Part shown: one piece after another, positions 1-13,379 of the stretch
Layout of the letters: every line of letters starts with the position of its first letter
How positions within the stretch are numbered: the first letter of the stretch is position 1
NCBI GenBank assembly: GCA_030248225.1
Contig: JASANE010012553.1
Span: 1 to 64,000 of the forward strand
DNA from: Trileptium ribeirensis
Lineage: Eukaryota; Nematoda; Enoplea; Enoplida; Thoracostomopsidae
Direction of reading: 5' to 3'
Length of the DNA stretch: 64,000 nt
Notes under the pieces: generated by a model
What the model was told of the DNA's origin: nothing
The model's input: the letters and a program-made list of their open reading frames with translations, nothing else
Databases searched by the model: none
Program-made: the position numbers and the translations under genes

Positions 1-663
1 ATGTGTAATGTTTGTTGTTTATAATTTGTGAGGAGTGAAGTTAAATTATTTTGTATTTATATGTATTAAATTACTCCTCTGTTTGCGCAGTGGAGACATT
101 CAATGAATGAGTGACTCTTACTAGCTTTACGGAATTTGTGCCATGTGCCAAAATGTCAATTCATGTTGACTTAATGAGTGTGGTATTAGTACGCCTTGTG
201 AACATTAGCTTATAGTGCACGGTATTTAAAATTCGACGCTCATCATTGCCCCTGTCTTTGCCTGAACCTTCTCTCTGAAGTACATCTAGATATTTATTTA
301 CTGCTGCTTTAACAGTGCCACTGAACGCTAACCATCGGCGTTATAAGTTGCCCTCATGCATTCTCTATCTAACCACTAGATCGTCTCGACGTAAAATCTC
401 TGTTAATTCAGTAGTTAGGTAAACTAGACTTGGTGGAGGGCGGTCATGTCTCATTTTTCTGTATGTCTAGCATGACCGTGGCTCTCACTCTTGGACAAAA
501 ATCGCAAATACACGGGTAAATTTCTGTTTGTTTAACATATTAAGTTGAGGAAGCCTTGATTGATTTCCTTGATATCACATTCTATTTGTGGCGTTTTAGC
601 TGAGCAATTTTGTATTTCAGTAGTGGATGCTACGCCGCATCTTCAAGTATGATTTAATGATAG
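1..663. other. no gene seen
   Basis: AT-rich sequence on the 5' side of the first transposon. No coding exon, RNA gene or clear repeat is recognised. Confidence 0.5.
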
Positions 664-2231
664 GGGTCATTTCACGAAACCATGTCATTTTAGTCGGGGG
701 GGGGCTACATCGGCACTTTTTGGCCCATACCACCAGTCTTTTGTAAGAAAATTTAATGTCGCTGTGAGATGTAGTAATAGCATATCCGACGATCATAACG
801 AGGTATGGTGGACCTCTGTACCCCAAACATAGCAGGAGCCAGAGGCCCTCAACCCGGGTTGGCCAAATGAAGCCAAAAACACATGTAGCAATATTAACAT
901 TCGCCGCATCGCTAGCACGTGATACATATGTGTGTTTTTCATTTCACTGTGATCCATTGGTATTTGCTAATTTTTCCGGAAAAACTTGGGAGTAGGCATC
1001 GACACTGAAGCTGACGTCAAGCTTCCGAAAATTTTTTTCGTGACATGTATCCCCCCCCGACCAAGGTCAAATCTGGCAGCTTTCAGACGCTGGTAAATAA
1101 CGTCAAAGTGCACTAGCGTCAAAAATGCTATATAACGGTAATCGTAATCAGTACAGGTGTTATTGAAAAAAAGAATATCAGCGTCTGTCCATGTGTTATT
1201 TCATTATGAGGTCGAAGGTCATAAAATGCCAAAAATGGGGCATGCAAAATGTAGCCCCCCCCGACCTGACCAAACTTAAATTTAAAAAAGCCAAATTTAG
1301 CATACAGTCTTACAATAGGCCGGATATAAACATAGTAAAGCCCCACTAGAATCGACCCATCTATTTAAAAATTCTAATGAAAATGTAGCCCCCCCGACCT
1401 GGCGTGTAGCCCCCCGACCGCATGTATAATAAAAGCAATCGAAGGTCGCAAGGATCATATTAGTATATAAGTTCATCATCATTGCACTATGATATGGGGC
1501 CGTGCTGTTAACTGGGCAGCTAGGGAACCCTTCTGCCTGCCCGCACATCTATTACACGCATTGTCCTTGGTATCATCATTTAAATGTAAGCTAGTCATAG
1601 ATCAGTTGTATTTGTTTTACACCAGCTTACATCTAGAATGTATAGAAGTAGCTAAAGTTTGGCGCACTGCATGTTGTAGGAAGCTGTAGCCCCCCGACCT
1701 GAGGTGTAGCCCCCCTCAACATATCGGGGTGCCATTTTTTACAAGGCCAAAGGATCTGCCTGAAATTTTTTATCAGACGTCCCCGCTCATGGTTGGTTTG
1801 TGAGCATAAAACGGTATCTGTAGGTGCTGTCTCCGTTGCGCTAGAAAAACTTCTGAGACAGGCTTGTTCTAAATTGGTCGACTTTTAACCCCAACAATGC
1901 CCTAGCAGCATCAATTTTAGGTCGCATGTGCTTCAAATGGCTTGACGAGGACCACTCCGGTCCGACTTGCATAAACACAGACCATGGTTCGCGTGTCACT
2001 CCGTCAACCTACAGAATAATGACTTATTTCGGATTAAAATTTGACCCCCAGGGGGGCCTTTCCAACCCCTGTAGCAGGTTTCAGATAGCTGGTTTTGCAT
2101 AGAGACATTGATATTCGAAAAATTCAGGGTTTTTTACATCGGAAGGGGTCTAGACACTGTACATTCGAAAACGTTTCATTTTGGCTTTAAAAAGTGGTGT
2201 TTCAAAACTACATGGTTTCGTGAAATGACCC
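664..2231 (+). mobile_element. GGGTCATTTC-ended DNA transposon, copy 1
   Basis: A 1568-bp element with inverted ends GGGTCATTTCACGAAACCAT, flanked by a 4-bp target-site duplication ATAG (660-663 and 2232-2235). It has no credible open frame, so it is non-autonomous. Several internal blocks read TGTAGCCCCCCCGACC, in both orientations (near 694-710 reversed, 1049, 1251, 1385, 1406, 1687 and 1704). A second copy lies inverted at 37231-38787. The superfamily cannot be assigned without a transposase; the short open frames inside follow the C/G tracts and are not genes. Confidence 0.9.
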
Positions 2232-4239
2232 ATAGGCTAACTATATTTACGGAGAGAAATAAAAACTAAGTTTTCAAAATGTCCGCTAGCAGCAGCAATT
2301 TAACGGATCTTAATTTTTCGTCAACGGTTTTAGGAAAATTGTTTTTTGGGTCAGCAAACTGTATGGGCTGTATTACAGTATTAGTCAGAAATAGCCGCTG
2401 CTCTATCGACCTTATGCCGCATATTGCTCGTTTTCATTTATTATAATTGCAATTATTATTTAGCCCCAAATAGTAAAACTTCAGTGTTCGCTCTTGTTTC
2501 TACCTTCAAATTAATTTGGGCAATGGAAGTGGTACTAGATAATGGGTTATAGTTGATGTTGGAACAATTTCTTTACAGAACGCTTTGATCGGGGATCACC
2601 GGCCTTCACTAGTTTTCGTTAATTAGAGTAAGGCTGTGGACAGGGTTCTCACGCAGCCGGAAAGCGCGGAAATCCGGAATTTTTTTGCTATTTCAGAGTG
2701 AATTTTTTCACATTTGAACTTAAAAACTTGCAAACAGTCCAATCGACTGCAATTACATAAATTTCTGAAATACATAATTTAATATTTATTTTGTTAGGGC
2801 TTCCCGTTCTTGATGATATATACGATCGTACGATTAACAAAAAGCACCTTATATGGTCCAAAATTGGAAAATGTTGTCTTGTGTATCTTAATATTGCGGG
2901 ATATCCAAGAAATTTTTTTGAAAATATGGCGGGAACCATGAATGGTTTCATAAAAATCTGAAAAACACAGTATTTTGCTAGAGAGATTTGAAATATCGGG
3001 AAAACGGGATATTTGATATATATATAACAGAAAATAATTGTCAAGAATCGGAAAAAATGATCATGGAACACTGGAAATTAATTCCCGTATATATGAGGTC
3101 CAAATATGTTGTTTTCAGGGTAGTAATATGGTATTGTGTGTGGTCATTTTTACATTGTAAAAATAAAAAAAATGGTGTGCTAAAATGGGAAAACTGCTCT
3201 GAAGAACGTGGGAAACGGCAAATTCTTATACGAAATGTTGCAGCAAACTGGGCTCTCCAAGGTGGGGGGGGGTGGAGGGCACCTTGCATTGTCAAGTGTC
3301 TCCTGGCAAAATCGAGTGTATCGGATTTGGCAAAAGTTTGGGCTTCTCCGGCTCATCGCTTCTTGGCAAAATTTTTTGCTTCCACTAGGTAAAAGCACTC
3401 CTTAGCGATATAAGTTTTGATCAAAATTTGTACTAAAATTTCGTCCCGAAGCCAAATATTTCGCAAATTATTTCAAAATTTGCTTAAAAATCGCTTTTTC
3501 TTTACACTTTAACAGTGTTTGTGGCACAATTTTAACCGTTTTACTGTTGGAAAAATGTCCTCTGGCGAAACTGGGTGCTCCCCGGTTCAGAAACAGAATG
3601 GTCTTCCCGGTTCATAACCGCTGGCTAAATTTTCAGCGAATGGAGAGCTAAGTGTAATGCAGCAAATTCTAGTCATATCAGTATGGGAACCGATATTTTT
3701 GACTACACGCAACAATATTGTATACATAACATAGTTACGACACATTCGCTGTTGCCTAGGCTTTGGTTTAGTCGTATACCCCACACGAACTTTCGAAAGA
3801 ATCAGAATTATAATCAGAAGAACTTTGATCAAAATTTGTTTGTAAATTGTATAAATATCGAATGCGAATTGTCATACAAATTTGGTCATTTATGCAGAAT
3901 AGGTTTATCAGTAAATAATTTGTGTTGATACTGTAGAATTGAGTCACATATAGCGAAGCATTTATTAATGGACTGCACCGTTTGAAGGACACACGACAGA
4001 CATTCCTTGGAACAGAGACATTTTATGGGGAGGACGAGCGTAATTTAAGTAAGGACCGTGTGAACTAGCCAAGCTTTTGTACCCCATCTATAAAACTATG
4101 TTTTACACCTATATATTTTCGGAAGAAAGTCGGGTGTTGCGGTGAATCAATAAATGTTGGGGACTATGGGTACTGTGAGGCATAGCTGCGTGAGGTCCGG
4201 CGGCTGATGGTTCCGACGGGGATCTAAATTTTATACCTT
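2232..4239. other. non-coding repeat-derived DNA
   Basis: No exon recognised. The part from about 3390 to 3640 (running from 'gatcaaaatttgtactaaaa' to the 'ccccggttcag' region) is clearly related to 13090-13378, so it is a dispersed repeat. The 127-codon minus-strand frame at 2688-3071 has no recognisable protein features and is AT-driven. Confidence 0.55.
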
Positions 4240-4630
4240 TTTATGACCTCATATTTTTTCCCAATTTTTGCAAAATTTTGCCCAATTTGCTAGTATTTTT
4301 GTTAATTTTCTCCAATTTTCGCCACCTTGTGCTAATATTTTTATCACATATTGCCAACATTTCCAAAATTCGACATTTTGTAACCTAATAATTTTCATCA
4401 ATTTTTCTAGTATTTTATCCAATTTTTGCTAATTTCCCCCATTTTTTACTTACATTTTCGAGAATTTTTTCAAAATTAGACACTTCAGTAACTCGTAAGT
4501 TTCCTAAGTTTTGCCTAAAATTCTGCCCAATTTTCCACTATTTTGCTAATTTTTCCCGATTTTTATTATCATTCTCCCCAATTTTTAGTATTATTATTCC
4601 CAATTTTGCTACTTTGTGCTCATTTTTATT
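4240..4630. repeat. degenerate CCAATTTTtGCTA-type simple tandem repeat
   Basis: About 390 bp made of decayed units of roughly 20-25 bp around the theme 'cccaattttgctaattttt', with one strand strongly C+T rich. No conserved period can be fixed by eye. The region 4631-5512 that follows shows nothing recognisable before the first exon. Confidence 0.7.
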
Positions 4631-5512
4631 AAATTTCGCGAAAGTCTTGTTTTTGAGTGTGGCTATAGACTAGATTATTTACTGTTGTGTATCTATAAAG
4701 GCAGCGTGAATCTTGGTCTGAAGTCTGGGGTACTTTCGGAATAACACTTTCAGATACCATCAGGTTCTTTTTGAGAACCATGTTTTTCAATAAATTATTA
4801 ACTGCCAGGTTGTAAGTTTTGGGTAATTTATTGCTCACTGTGTACTCTTAGTAGGTTATATGCAAATATGATTTCATATTTGAGACAAAACTTTTATCTA
4901 GACATGGTTGACATAGCAAGAAATAGAAGTGAAAATGGGTGTTCTCAGCTTATATTACCCAATTCGGCGTTGTTAAAACTAGGTTTTAAGTACACGACAG
5001 TAACTCCGAAGGGATATGCCAGATGTCATGGCGTATAATTTGATGTGTACGAGGTAACCGGCGAGGTCAGCCAATCAGTATACAATGATACATGTTCTTA
5101 AAAGACGAAGTAGTGATTTAGTCATGTCTGGAGTGAAAATATTTTACTCATATTACCACCAAAGATGTAAATAGCTGGGAACGTGTGATTTCCTAAGTAC
5201 AGTTGATAGTAACCTGCTGAAGGTACTAGACACCTGTCGCTCAGGACAAATTAACTGACGCTTGAAACTAATGTACCATTAAACAGAGGGTAATGGAATG
5301 ACATGAAAAAAAATCTTATGCATTTCTATATTGAGACGTCCGTGCCATTTCTACCATCTAAAGAACTAGTAGGTTTATATATAAAATATCAACATTGTTG
5401 CTTTTGTATCATTGAAAGATGAGATTTGTCTGCAGATTTTGTGCTTACCTATAGATTAGATAGCCTAACAGACTGCATTTATATGTGCTGTATGATTTTT
5501 GTTGTGCTTTAG

Positions 5513-5716
5513 CATCGCGTGTATATGGATCCCGCTACATACCAAGACCATAAGATGCGACCAGTGTTGGAGGAACAACTGGAGCGAATTATCTCAGGTG
5601 CCGCGCTTATTGCAGATTCCGGCTCTACACGTAGTGACCGTAAAAATCGCATAATCGAAGAGTGCAATTCCGTTCGGCAAGCTTTACAAGATTTGTTGTC
5701 TGAGTACGAGCGCAAC
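5513..5716 (+). CDS. alpha-catenin exon a (start of M region)
   Basis: 68 codons, phase 0 to phase 0, between acceptor ..gtgctttag and donor gtaagt. It begins H-R-V-Y-M-D-P and contains L-E-R-I-I-S-G-A-A-L-I-A-D-S and V-R-Q-A-L-Q-D-L-L-S-E-Y. In vertebrate alpha-catenin these lie at the start of the M domain, next to and within the vinculin-binding helices. An internal GTG or ATG near the 5' end should not be read as a start, because the frame is open through the acceptor. Confidence 0.95.
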
Positions 5717-6445
5717 GTAAGTTTTCTATATTTTGTAACATTATTATAGGCTATTACATTTTTCTTTTTATAAACTTTCCTGGTACTGCTTCAGTTCGGG
5801 TATAATAGTATTGAATAATACTGCAACCAAAATTTTATTGTATCCTTTAGATGGGAGATAGAAATCAAACACGATAAAGATGATTATTCAATTTTTTTAC
5901 ATGTGGCAACGTAGAAGAATGTTTGCTAACCATTTAGTGGTTACAATTTTATCGGTATTCAGTTTCCCTCGAACACTATTGTTAGTGAAAGCAATATGTA
6001 TTTTATTACAATACTATTATCCACAAACGTCCACCGTGTTTCGAACGAATCGCTCTGGAGCGAATACTGAATATAAATTCATTAAATTGTCGACCATGTC
6101 TGTAACTGAAATTATACGGATGGACATATTTCTAACTACTGTCAAATTGCTGTCAAACAAATGTTTGGTTAATCCTGTGGCCCATTTAAAAAAACTTTTT
6201 CATGTAAGACTCAAATTTTTTGCAACTACTGTCGGACATATCCTTTATTTATTCCAATAACTTTCGAACTAAATTTAAAAAATATGGAAGAACTCTCAGA
6301 CGAACGTCGAACAACTAACTAGCCAACGATTAACCGTCATATGGTTTAAAATTTCAAATCAATTTGAATGTTTTAACTGATACACTGGTGTTACATATGC
6401 GCGCGCCATTGATTCACTGGTGATTTGTGTTGTTTGTCGTTATAG
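5717..6445. other. alpha-catenin intron, nothing recognised
   Basis: A 729-bp intron. The open frame at 5880-6260 has no family resemblance and I treat it as chance. Confidence 0.7.
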
Positions 6446-6679
6446 GCTGGCCGGCGGGAACCATCTGAAAGCCTGGATATGGCGCTGCTGCACTTAAACG
6501 ATAAGACGCGTGATCTCAGACGCCATTTGCGACGTGCTGTCGTGGACCACGTATCTGATTCGTTTTTGGATACGAATGTGCCTTTGCTAATGTTAATGGA
6601 AGCGGCGAAACAGGGAAATCAACCAGCTGTTGAAGAATATGGAGCTCTATTTCTAGATCATGCTAACAAACTTGTGGAA
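6446..6679 (+). CDS. alpha-catenin exon b (M1 helical bundle)
   Basis: 78 codons, phase 0 at both ends; acceptor ..cgttatag, donor gtaaaa. It encodes D-K-T-R-D-L-R-R-H-L-R-R-A-V, D-H-V-S-D-S-F-L-D-T-N-V-P-L-L and H-A-N-K-L-V-E, near-identical to the family. The first 11 residues (A-G-R-R-E-P-S-E-S-L-D) replace the vertebrate linker A-G-R-K-E-R-S-D. Placing the donor after GAA gives K-L-V-E joined to V-A-N-L in the next exon, exactly as in known alpha-catenins. Confidence 0.95.
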
Positions 6680-7198
6680 GTAAAATTTGGCTGCCATTAC
6701 AGGGTTTGCTCGCTGCTGGAAGTTACTTAAGATTTGCGTACTAAAACGTTGCCCGTTTTTAGTCCAAATTGCGGATTTCTGCAGAAACCTTTATATTAGA
6801 ATTGTATTAGTATTTGATTTATTATTATGTGAACAAGTTTTCTCACAGCATGTGAAACACATTTAATTTTTTGATCAATACTAGAAAAATTCTTTTCAGC
6901 TACTGCAAACGGTCGTGCTGATTTCATTCACCATGAAACAGCAGTTAAACACAGAGTAGTATTTTAATCAATTTTTTAAACCTAGTTAACGTTCGATATA
7001 ATCGAAACAACTGACTTGACGAAAGAACAACCCAAGTTTGCGAACCTGTAGTTTCCTCACTCATAAAGCATTTTGTTAACTACGCTTGCGTAAAATACAT
7101 TGGACAGTGGTTCAGTTGTATGTAGTTTTTGTTTCCGAAAGATAATGTACCTTTCCATGTCAAAATTTGGGCCAGGAAGGAAGCAATAGTTGTAGGCA

Positions 7199-7363
7199 CA
7201 GTACTCGCCAGAAATGAGTGTCCCCTATGGAAAGAACGAAAATTGAACAAAATCTCGAACAAATTTAACAACGTCCGCCAAAATTTCGAACACGTCTCGT
7301 ACAAAATTTGAGTACATTTCGAACGATCATCGAACGAACAGCATTCATGTGTGACGAGTACTT
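7199..7363. mobile_element. CAGTACTC MITE, copy 1
   Basis: A 165-bp element with inverted ends CAGTACTCGCCAGAAATGAG on the left and a decayed match (..GTGACGAGTACTTT) on the right; TA follows the right end. The interior is built of short 'tcgaac' repeats. It has no coding capacity. The end sequence and TA flank suggest a Tc1/mariner-derived MITE. Confidence 0.7.
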
Positions 7364-7677
7364 TACAAAATCGCCCAAACATGTGCTTTAAACACTCCTT
7401 AATTTACTGAGGCTAACATCTCTGGCATATAGTGGTAAAATATTCTTGTCTCTGGTGGCTAGCTGGTAGAACCTTTTGTCTCTTACAGCCAGGTATAGTA
7501 TACAAAACTCTCTTACAACCAATCGCTTGATATTTGAAGTTGCTAGACACTTTTTATAGCTGGCTGTAAGAAACAAAGCTCTCTAAGGGCTACCTATTAG
7601 AGACAAAAATCTGTTATGCCTAACTGCAAGAGATTGTTGTCATTATCGGCTGTAAAAGACAGAGTATCTTACTGCTA

Positions 7678-7906
7678 TAGTACTCACCTGAAATGAGTGT
7701 CGCCTTTCCAACGAACGATCATCGGAGAGAAATCGAACAATTTTGTCTATTCTCGAGCACTTTTCGAACAGGTCTTGCAAATTTAACAAAGCGCGCCAAA
7801 ATTGCGAACACGTATCGAACAAAGTTTTGAGCTTATCGAACAAACATCTAATTTCGAGCGAACATCAAACGAGCGCTGTTACAGCACTAATTTCTGGCGA
7901 GTATTG
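7678..7906. mobile_element. CAGTACTC MITE, copy 2
   Basis: A 229-bp element with left end TAGTACTCACCTGAAATGAG and right end ..ATTTCTGGCGAGTATTG. It shares the 'tcgaac/cgaacgatcat' interior motifs with copy 1, only 300 bp away. TA precedes the left end; the base pair after the right end is CA. Non-coding. Confidence 0.7.
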
Positions 7907-10363
7907 CATGTCTTAGGAATTTTAATAACTGACAAGCTGTCATCAAGGACAAATAGCAGCCATTGAAAGAAAGTAACAAGGTTTCATTAAACACAAATAG
8001 CAACCTTTTGAAGGAAAGTTAAACACCGTCAACCAACCATTAGAGATTTTTGTTTCTTACAAACTGCTGCTTGAGACAAAATTGGCCGCTTTTTGCTCGC
8101 ACTATTCAGTGAAACCTGCAGTAGAGCCATAAAGCCCGAAATCTGGCTTTCCCATGGAAGTGTGGTCTTTCTATGTATTTCTGGGTCACTCAGGTACCCT
8201 GTCGTTAAGGCTTCAGGTATGTTTTGGCCTCCCCGCTCAGTTCAACCCTTACGTGTTTTTGGCCGACTAAAAATAGGCCGATTTTTCTCTGCGAGGTAGA
8301 AAATATGACAATTTTTCCTAATGGAAGTAAAATCTCTAAATTTCTGTCCCTTGGTTGCCTCAAACGCTAAAATTTGCCGTTAATCGATCTGATTTCGTTA
8401 TTATCGGATGTATTATTATTGTATATTACTGTGAATAATTTATACCATTTCCGTGTTTTTAGTGCCCAGTTTGGCTGCGGTCCCCCAATTGTACCCGGAG
8501 GGAAGCCGCATTTATCGCCCCATGGTGCTCCCCAGTTTTGCACCTTGTAGCAGTTTCCATGTACTTTGGTAAAGCCAGGAAATTCTTCCATTTTTTTTTT
8601 GAGATTTTGTCTTCACTGACGTTTGAAATTCTAGACATCGCTTCAGCAGAAAATTTTATTGCGCATATTAGAAAGCCCAAGTTCTTGTGCAGAAAATCCC
8701 ACTGGTATTGGTACTTATTGCGAAGAATGAATTATAGACTCTCCTTTCTCCACGGACCAAAATTTGCCTAGGGGCATTGGCGGGGGGGGGGGCACGGCTT
8801 TTACCTGGGGGTCAAATACCTAAGTAGAATTTCCCCCAGGTTACTTGTCTGTCCACAGCCTTCCGAATTGTGGGGGCATGTTTAAACTCGTGGGAAATTT
8901 CAACGTGGGGAGAAAAATTTTTCTTAAAAATGCCAAATTTTCCACATTTTCATGTATTTTTGCAATCGTACAAGTATTTTCGTGTTATAGAACTACGTGT
9001 TAGCATTAGAAATAGTGGCGCATAGTGTCTAAAAACATTTTGCAATTTGCAAACAGAAAACAAACTTTGACACATGGGGCCACCTTTTTAGATTCAGTTG
9101 AGCATGGGGCCACCAAGTCATTGTGGTTTATAACAGCAGTTTAGTGTTTTTATCTCTTTACAACCCGTAAATCGTTTTTGTTGAATATTTATTATTTAAC
9201 CACTGCAAAGGAAGTACGCATTTCTGTTTCATTTTAGTATGGGTTTTGTTATTAATAGTCTAAATATAAGCAGTAGTATTGTGTTTTGTAAAGGCCATTT
9301 ATTGTTAAACCACTTTTGATGTCACCTCAAAATACCTGGAAGTGCAGAGCTGCGGCATGGCCTTGGGGAACCGAAAATGATACTGTCAGTTCTGATGGTG
9401 GGCTGACCTGACATTTCCGGCCACTGACCACTGATTTTCAGCCGCTTACCATGTTGATTTGGGGAAACCAACTTTACCTGTGGGAACAACCGCCTTAATC
9501 CTAGCATTACATTAGAATAATTATTATTATGGCGATGGTATTGCCGTGAATTCCCAATAAAACTAGAGTAATTATGACACGCGTTTCTGTACGTTCAACT
9601 ATGACATCAAAGCCGTCTGTTTACTTGATAAACCTAAGATATACTAGAATTCGGCTGCTTTGCTACACATTGATATCTTGCAATTTCCATTTTAAACTTT
9701 CCAGTAGCACAGGGAGCTTTCGCTACATATGCAATGGCTTTCTAAAAATAATTGGTTTTTCAAGGAACCAATAGTGCGACTTCTTCCACCGTACGAGTGA
9801 AGGCCAAGCTACATTCGCTAGGCGAGTGACATTTAAATTAGCTGCAAAACAAAATATTCAGGCAAGCGTAGATGCATTAAGACTGACCAGTGTATGTTGT
9901 GTGGCAAAGGCTAAAGAAATATTGCGCATCAGTGAAAAATAATTACGTTGAGACTGAGAACAATTATTATATGTTCTAAAGTAGAATTTGTTATTATTTT
10001 TGATAGTTTTGAAATCTGGAGCGAGCCACTCGTCGAAAGGCGACTGTCTGACCGCCTGTGTACTGCAGACTTGGCTACTTAATCTTAAATATTGTTATTT
10101 ACGAAAGCAGAGGTGTCATATCTTGTCAAATATACAGTTACACTTAGGCAAAGTTTTCGCAAAAAAATTTCGAATAGTATGAAAAGCGACCAATTTTTGA
10201 TATTCGTAATATAGCACAGGAGAGAAAAGATTCAAAATGTGTTCGATTGCCTATAGGTAACATATATGGAGATAATCACGGCCATTCTTAACTGCAGATA
10301 ATACGTATATGTTGGCAGGATCTTTGGCAAATTATTGACAGAATCTTATGTTTTTGATTTCAG

Positions 10364-10456
10364 GTCGCCAATTTAACTTGCAATATGTGTAATAATGAAG
10401 ACGGTGTTAAAATGGTTCAGTATGCAGCACAACAGGTTCACAAAATGGCTCCTCAG
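10364..10456 (+). CDS. alpha-catenin exon c
   Basis: 31 codons, phase 0 to phase 0; acceptor ..gatttcag, donor gtactg. Peptide V-A-N-L-T-C-N-M-C-N-N-E-D-G-V-K through H-K-M-A-P-Q aligns with the family segment V-A-N-L-A-C-S-I-S-N-N-E-E-G-V-K. It has no 60-residue open frame of its own and was found by looking for the continuation of exon b. Confidence 0.93.
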
Positions 10457-12235
10457 GTACTGTTGGGCACGCTCGTCTCTATAATTGGAGATGTCGGTTA
10501 TACTTTGATTTTGAAATCAAAAACTAACAAATTCAATGTTTCACTTGTTTGACAATTCTTGCCTGATTTCGTGGAAAGTTTGAACATTTTTGGTGAAAAT
10601 CAACATAGTAATATACTTTTACTAATTTTTAAGTCCCGAGAATTTAATCACATTTGCATTTTGGCTGGGCAAGTTTTTAGTGGGTGACATGTGCTAGGTG
10701 AGGGAAAATCATATATAAGTTTGCGATTGTGATTGCTGTTTAGCTTTTGTTCCAATAACCGTTGGACCTCTAGTACACCAAATTCAAAGAAATACACGAT
10801 TTTTATATAAAATGCACACTTTTATAGAAAAGAGAGATAACCCATTACATTATTTTGTTGCAAAAAAATATTTTCCTATCTGCGCTTTTTACTACTTTTG
10901 GTTATGACTTTACGGCGCCGACAGTCCATGAAATTGTAATCCTTTTGTTATTATACTATGTTTTGATAAATATATAGTTTTCATTGTGTAGCTAGAACCC
11001 GGGGTTTGAAGTTAGCTCTCCTGCATTTTTCATTTTTAAGTAACGTTTAAACAGCCCAATTTTCACCCTTGTTGGGAATTCAATGTCCGAGTAAGTATTG
11101 TGGGTAAGGAACTGTATTTTTATGATTTGCAGCATGATATGATACAATCAGTTGGACTGCAAAATTAAAAGAACAAGTGAATTAGAATTACTTTAATGAA
11201 GGCTTAGTATTAGTATTTGCTTTGCAAGATCATGATTATTAGGATAAAATTTTTGTGATTTCGGAGATATGAGGTATACTGCAAACAAAACTCTGACGAG
11301 CATGTTATTGTCAGAAAATTTCTAACTATAATCATAATGGCGACTTCCAACAAGAAGCAGCTCTGTGACTGATATGCAACATTGGGATATTGCGGCATCA
11401 ACTTCGTATGGCGGAACAGTACGCCGACTCGATTAATGTATTGATGTCATGTGGCAGTGGAAAATAATTTTGTTTGTGTTTATCGTGGTAGTAATTCAAA
11501 ATATACTGTGATGGATAACATGCTATAAGAACATCTGGCTCCCCCACGGGAGGGGGAGGGAGTATCTAGAGGTATTTCTGACTCCCCCAAGTGCGCCCCA
11601 GATCAGGCTCAGGTATTTTTTATTTCTTCTAGTTCGGTTACCCTCCTAGGTTCCCCATGTACTTTTTTGCCTTACCGAAAATATGCCATTCGTTCTCTGC
11701 GAAGCAAAAAATATGTTAGTTTTTCCTCGTGAAACTAAAAAATTGCGAAATGTTTGCCTTGAAAGACTAAGAAAACGCTAAAATTGCCGTCAGTGGGTAG
11801 GGTTTCACTATATAATTTGCATTATTATTGTGCATTTACTGTTCATTGAATTCTCAGTGAGTGAAATGAGCGAATGAAAAAATTCTCACTGACCAGAGTG
11901 GTATATTTCGACGGTGTCTGTTTTTAGGTTTTTTGGGGAGACACATAACTCAACTTCGGTAATGTGGATTGATTCGCGCGATAACTTGTTTGAAAGCTTT
12001 GTGCTCTTTAGTTAGGCGCGAAGCCCAATTTCAATATCTTCCCTTAAAAGGGTCAAAGGGACTCGGGTCGGGTCCCAATTGGGCCCAAAAAAATAACGTT
12101 ACTTATTGTAACTCGACAACCGGCGTAGATATCAGAGTCAAGTTGGGCTCATTTTTCACAGCAAATATGTGTATATAAAATATATAGTGCTTTGCCACAC
12201 GGTTCTCTTGGAATGCAGAATTTGGGTTAAAGTGG

Positions 12236-12600
12236 GTTCTGTAATGGGCATATGTGCCCCAAAATACACGAAAATTGTAATATTTCTTGGTTGAACTATG
12301 TATGTGTTTGTAGTCTCATTTTGTAGACCAGGTTATTCTCTATGTAGCTGCAACTGTGTGATGCTATTGTCCTTACTTACACTGCTAGGTTGGGCCCAAA
12401 ATATTTTTAGATTTTGTCCATCGGACCCAAAATACACGAAAATAGTAATATCTTTTTAACGACTAGATGTATTATATAGATGTTTTTGGTCTCATTCTGT
12501 AGAGCAATTCATCCTCTATGTAGCTGCACATATTACGCTGCTATTGCCATCATTTTGCTGCAGGGTTGGGTCAAAAAGGTTTTTCAATTGGCCCATGGAC
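12236..12600. repeat. ~178-bp tandem repeat, left block
   Basis: About two units marked by 'ctatgtagctgca' (12340 and 12515, 175 bp apart), each preceded by a 'ggtctcatt..tgtagagca' block and followed by 'ttgggcccaaaat'. The array resumes at about 13380 after two insertions. A related single unit lies near 32870-33070 in another intron. Confidence 0.75.
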
Positions 12601-12630
12601 CCAACATGGTAACACCTCTGCAACCATGCA

Positions 12631-12993
12631 TCGTTTACAGAAAAATGTGTGCACTCACTGCAAATTGTAGCACGTATAAGCATGCAGCAATTTTGAAACA
12701 TGTAGCAATAATTCGTATTATTGTTACATATGTAGTGCAATAGTTGTGCCAATTGCACGATTTTTGTAAGAACAATATTGGTTGTTGCTACAATTATTAT
12801 TATAATTTGTGGCATCGCTTCGCCATTTTAGATGTAGCACTAATCGTGAACATTGATACAAACTTAGTGCAATAAGGAATGTCGCGCTACAGATTTTGTA
12901 ACAATAAGGATTACGATTGCCACAAATTCTGTACCTATAAACATGACAATACGTGTTACAATGTTTAGTGAGTGTACACATTTATCTGTAAAC
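12631..12993. mobile_element. palindromic MITE inside tandem array
   Basis: The left arm starts CGTTTACAGAAAAATGTGTG and the right arm is its inverse with a few mismatches (..ACACATTTATCTGTAAACG). The arms match over roughly 45 bp, and the interior carries further mutually inverted stretches. About 363 bp, no coding capacity, target-site duplication unclear. Confidence 0.7.
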
Positions 12994-13089
12994 GCTGCTA
13001 TAGCTATATAGTGAGGTCTCCAAATTGGGTGCCTGGCATTTTTCGGTTCCCCTGGTTCAAATAGGTGCCCCCGGTAAAATTTAGGGCTC

Positions 13090-13378
13090 CACCCGGTTCA
13101 TTGTCTTTTGTCAGATTTTTTTTGTTTTCAATCGGTCCAAAGTACATAAATTTTTATCGAAAATTGTACTAAAATTCCGTTCTGAAGCCAAAAATTTCTC
13201 AAAATTTGGTTCAAAATCGCTTTTTTTATTATCGAAAAGGTTTTGACAGTGTTTATGACACGATTTTTTAACCGTTTTCTCTTGGTCAAATGCCCCTGAC
13301 AAAATCGGGCGCGCCCTGGTTCGGAAGCAGCCCCGCTCAGTTCATGTCCTCTGGCAAAATTCACGGAATAGAAGCCCA
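13090..13378. repeat. dispersed repeat, pair of 3390-3640
   Basis: Shares with 3390-3640 the ordered blocks 'attgtactaaaatt', 'gaagccaaa', 'aaaatcgcttttt', 'acagtgttt' and 'aaccgtttt'. It ends in GC-rich 'ccctggttcgg' sequence. Non-coding; the class is not identified. A partial inverted relative is at about 23840-23960. Confidence 0.6.
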
Positions 13379-13379
13379 G

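Larger units (their letters stand above)
6680..10363. other. alpha-catenin intron with MITEs and dispersed repeats
   Basis: Contains two CAGTACTC-ended MITEs (7199-7363 and 7678-7906). A dispersed repeat at about 8280-8440 recurs at 11680-11850 and, inverted, near 18600-18780. A repeat at about 9225-9490 recurs at 61860-62040. A 'tgtccacagcc' fragment near 8850 is related to the ends of the MITE at 19531. No coding sequence is seen between 9500 and 10363. Confidence 0.6.
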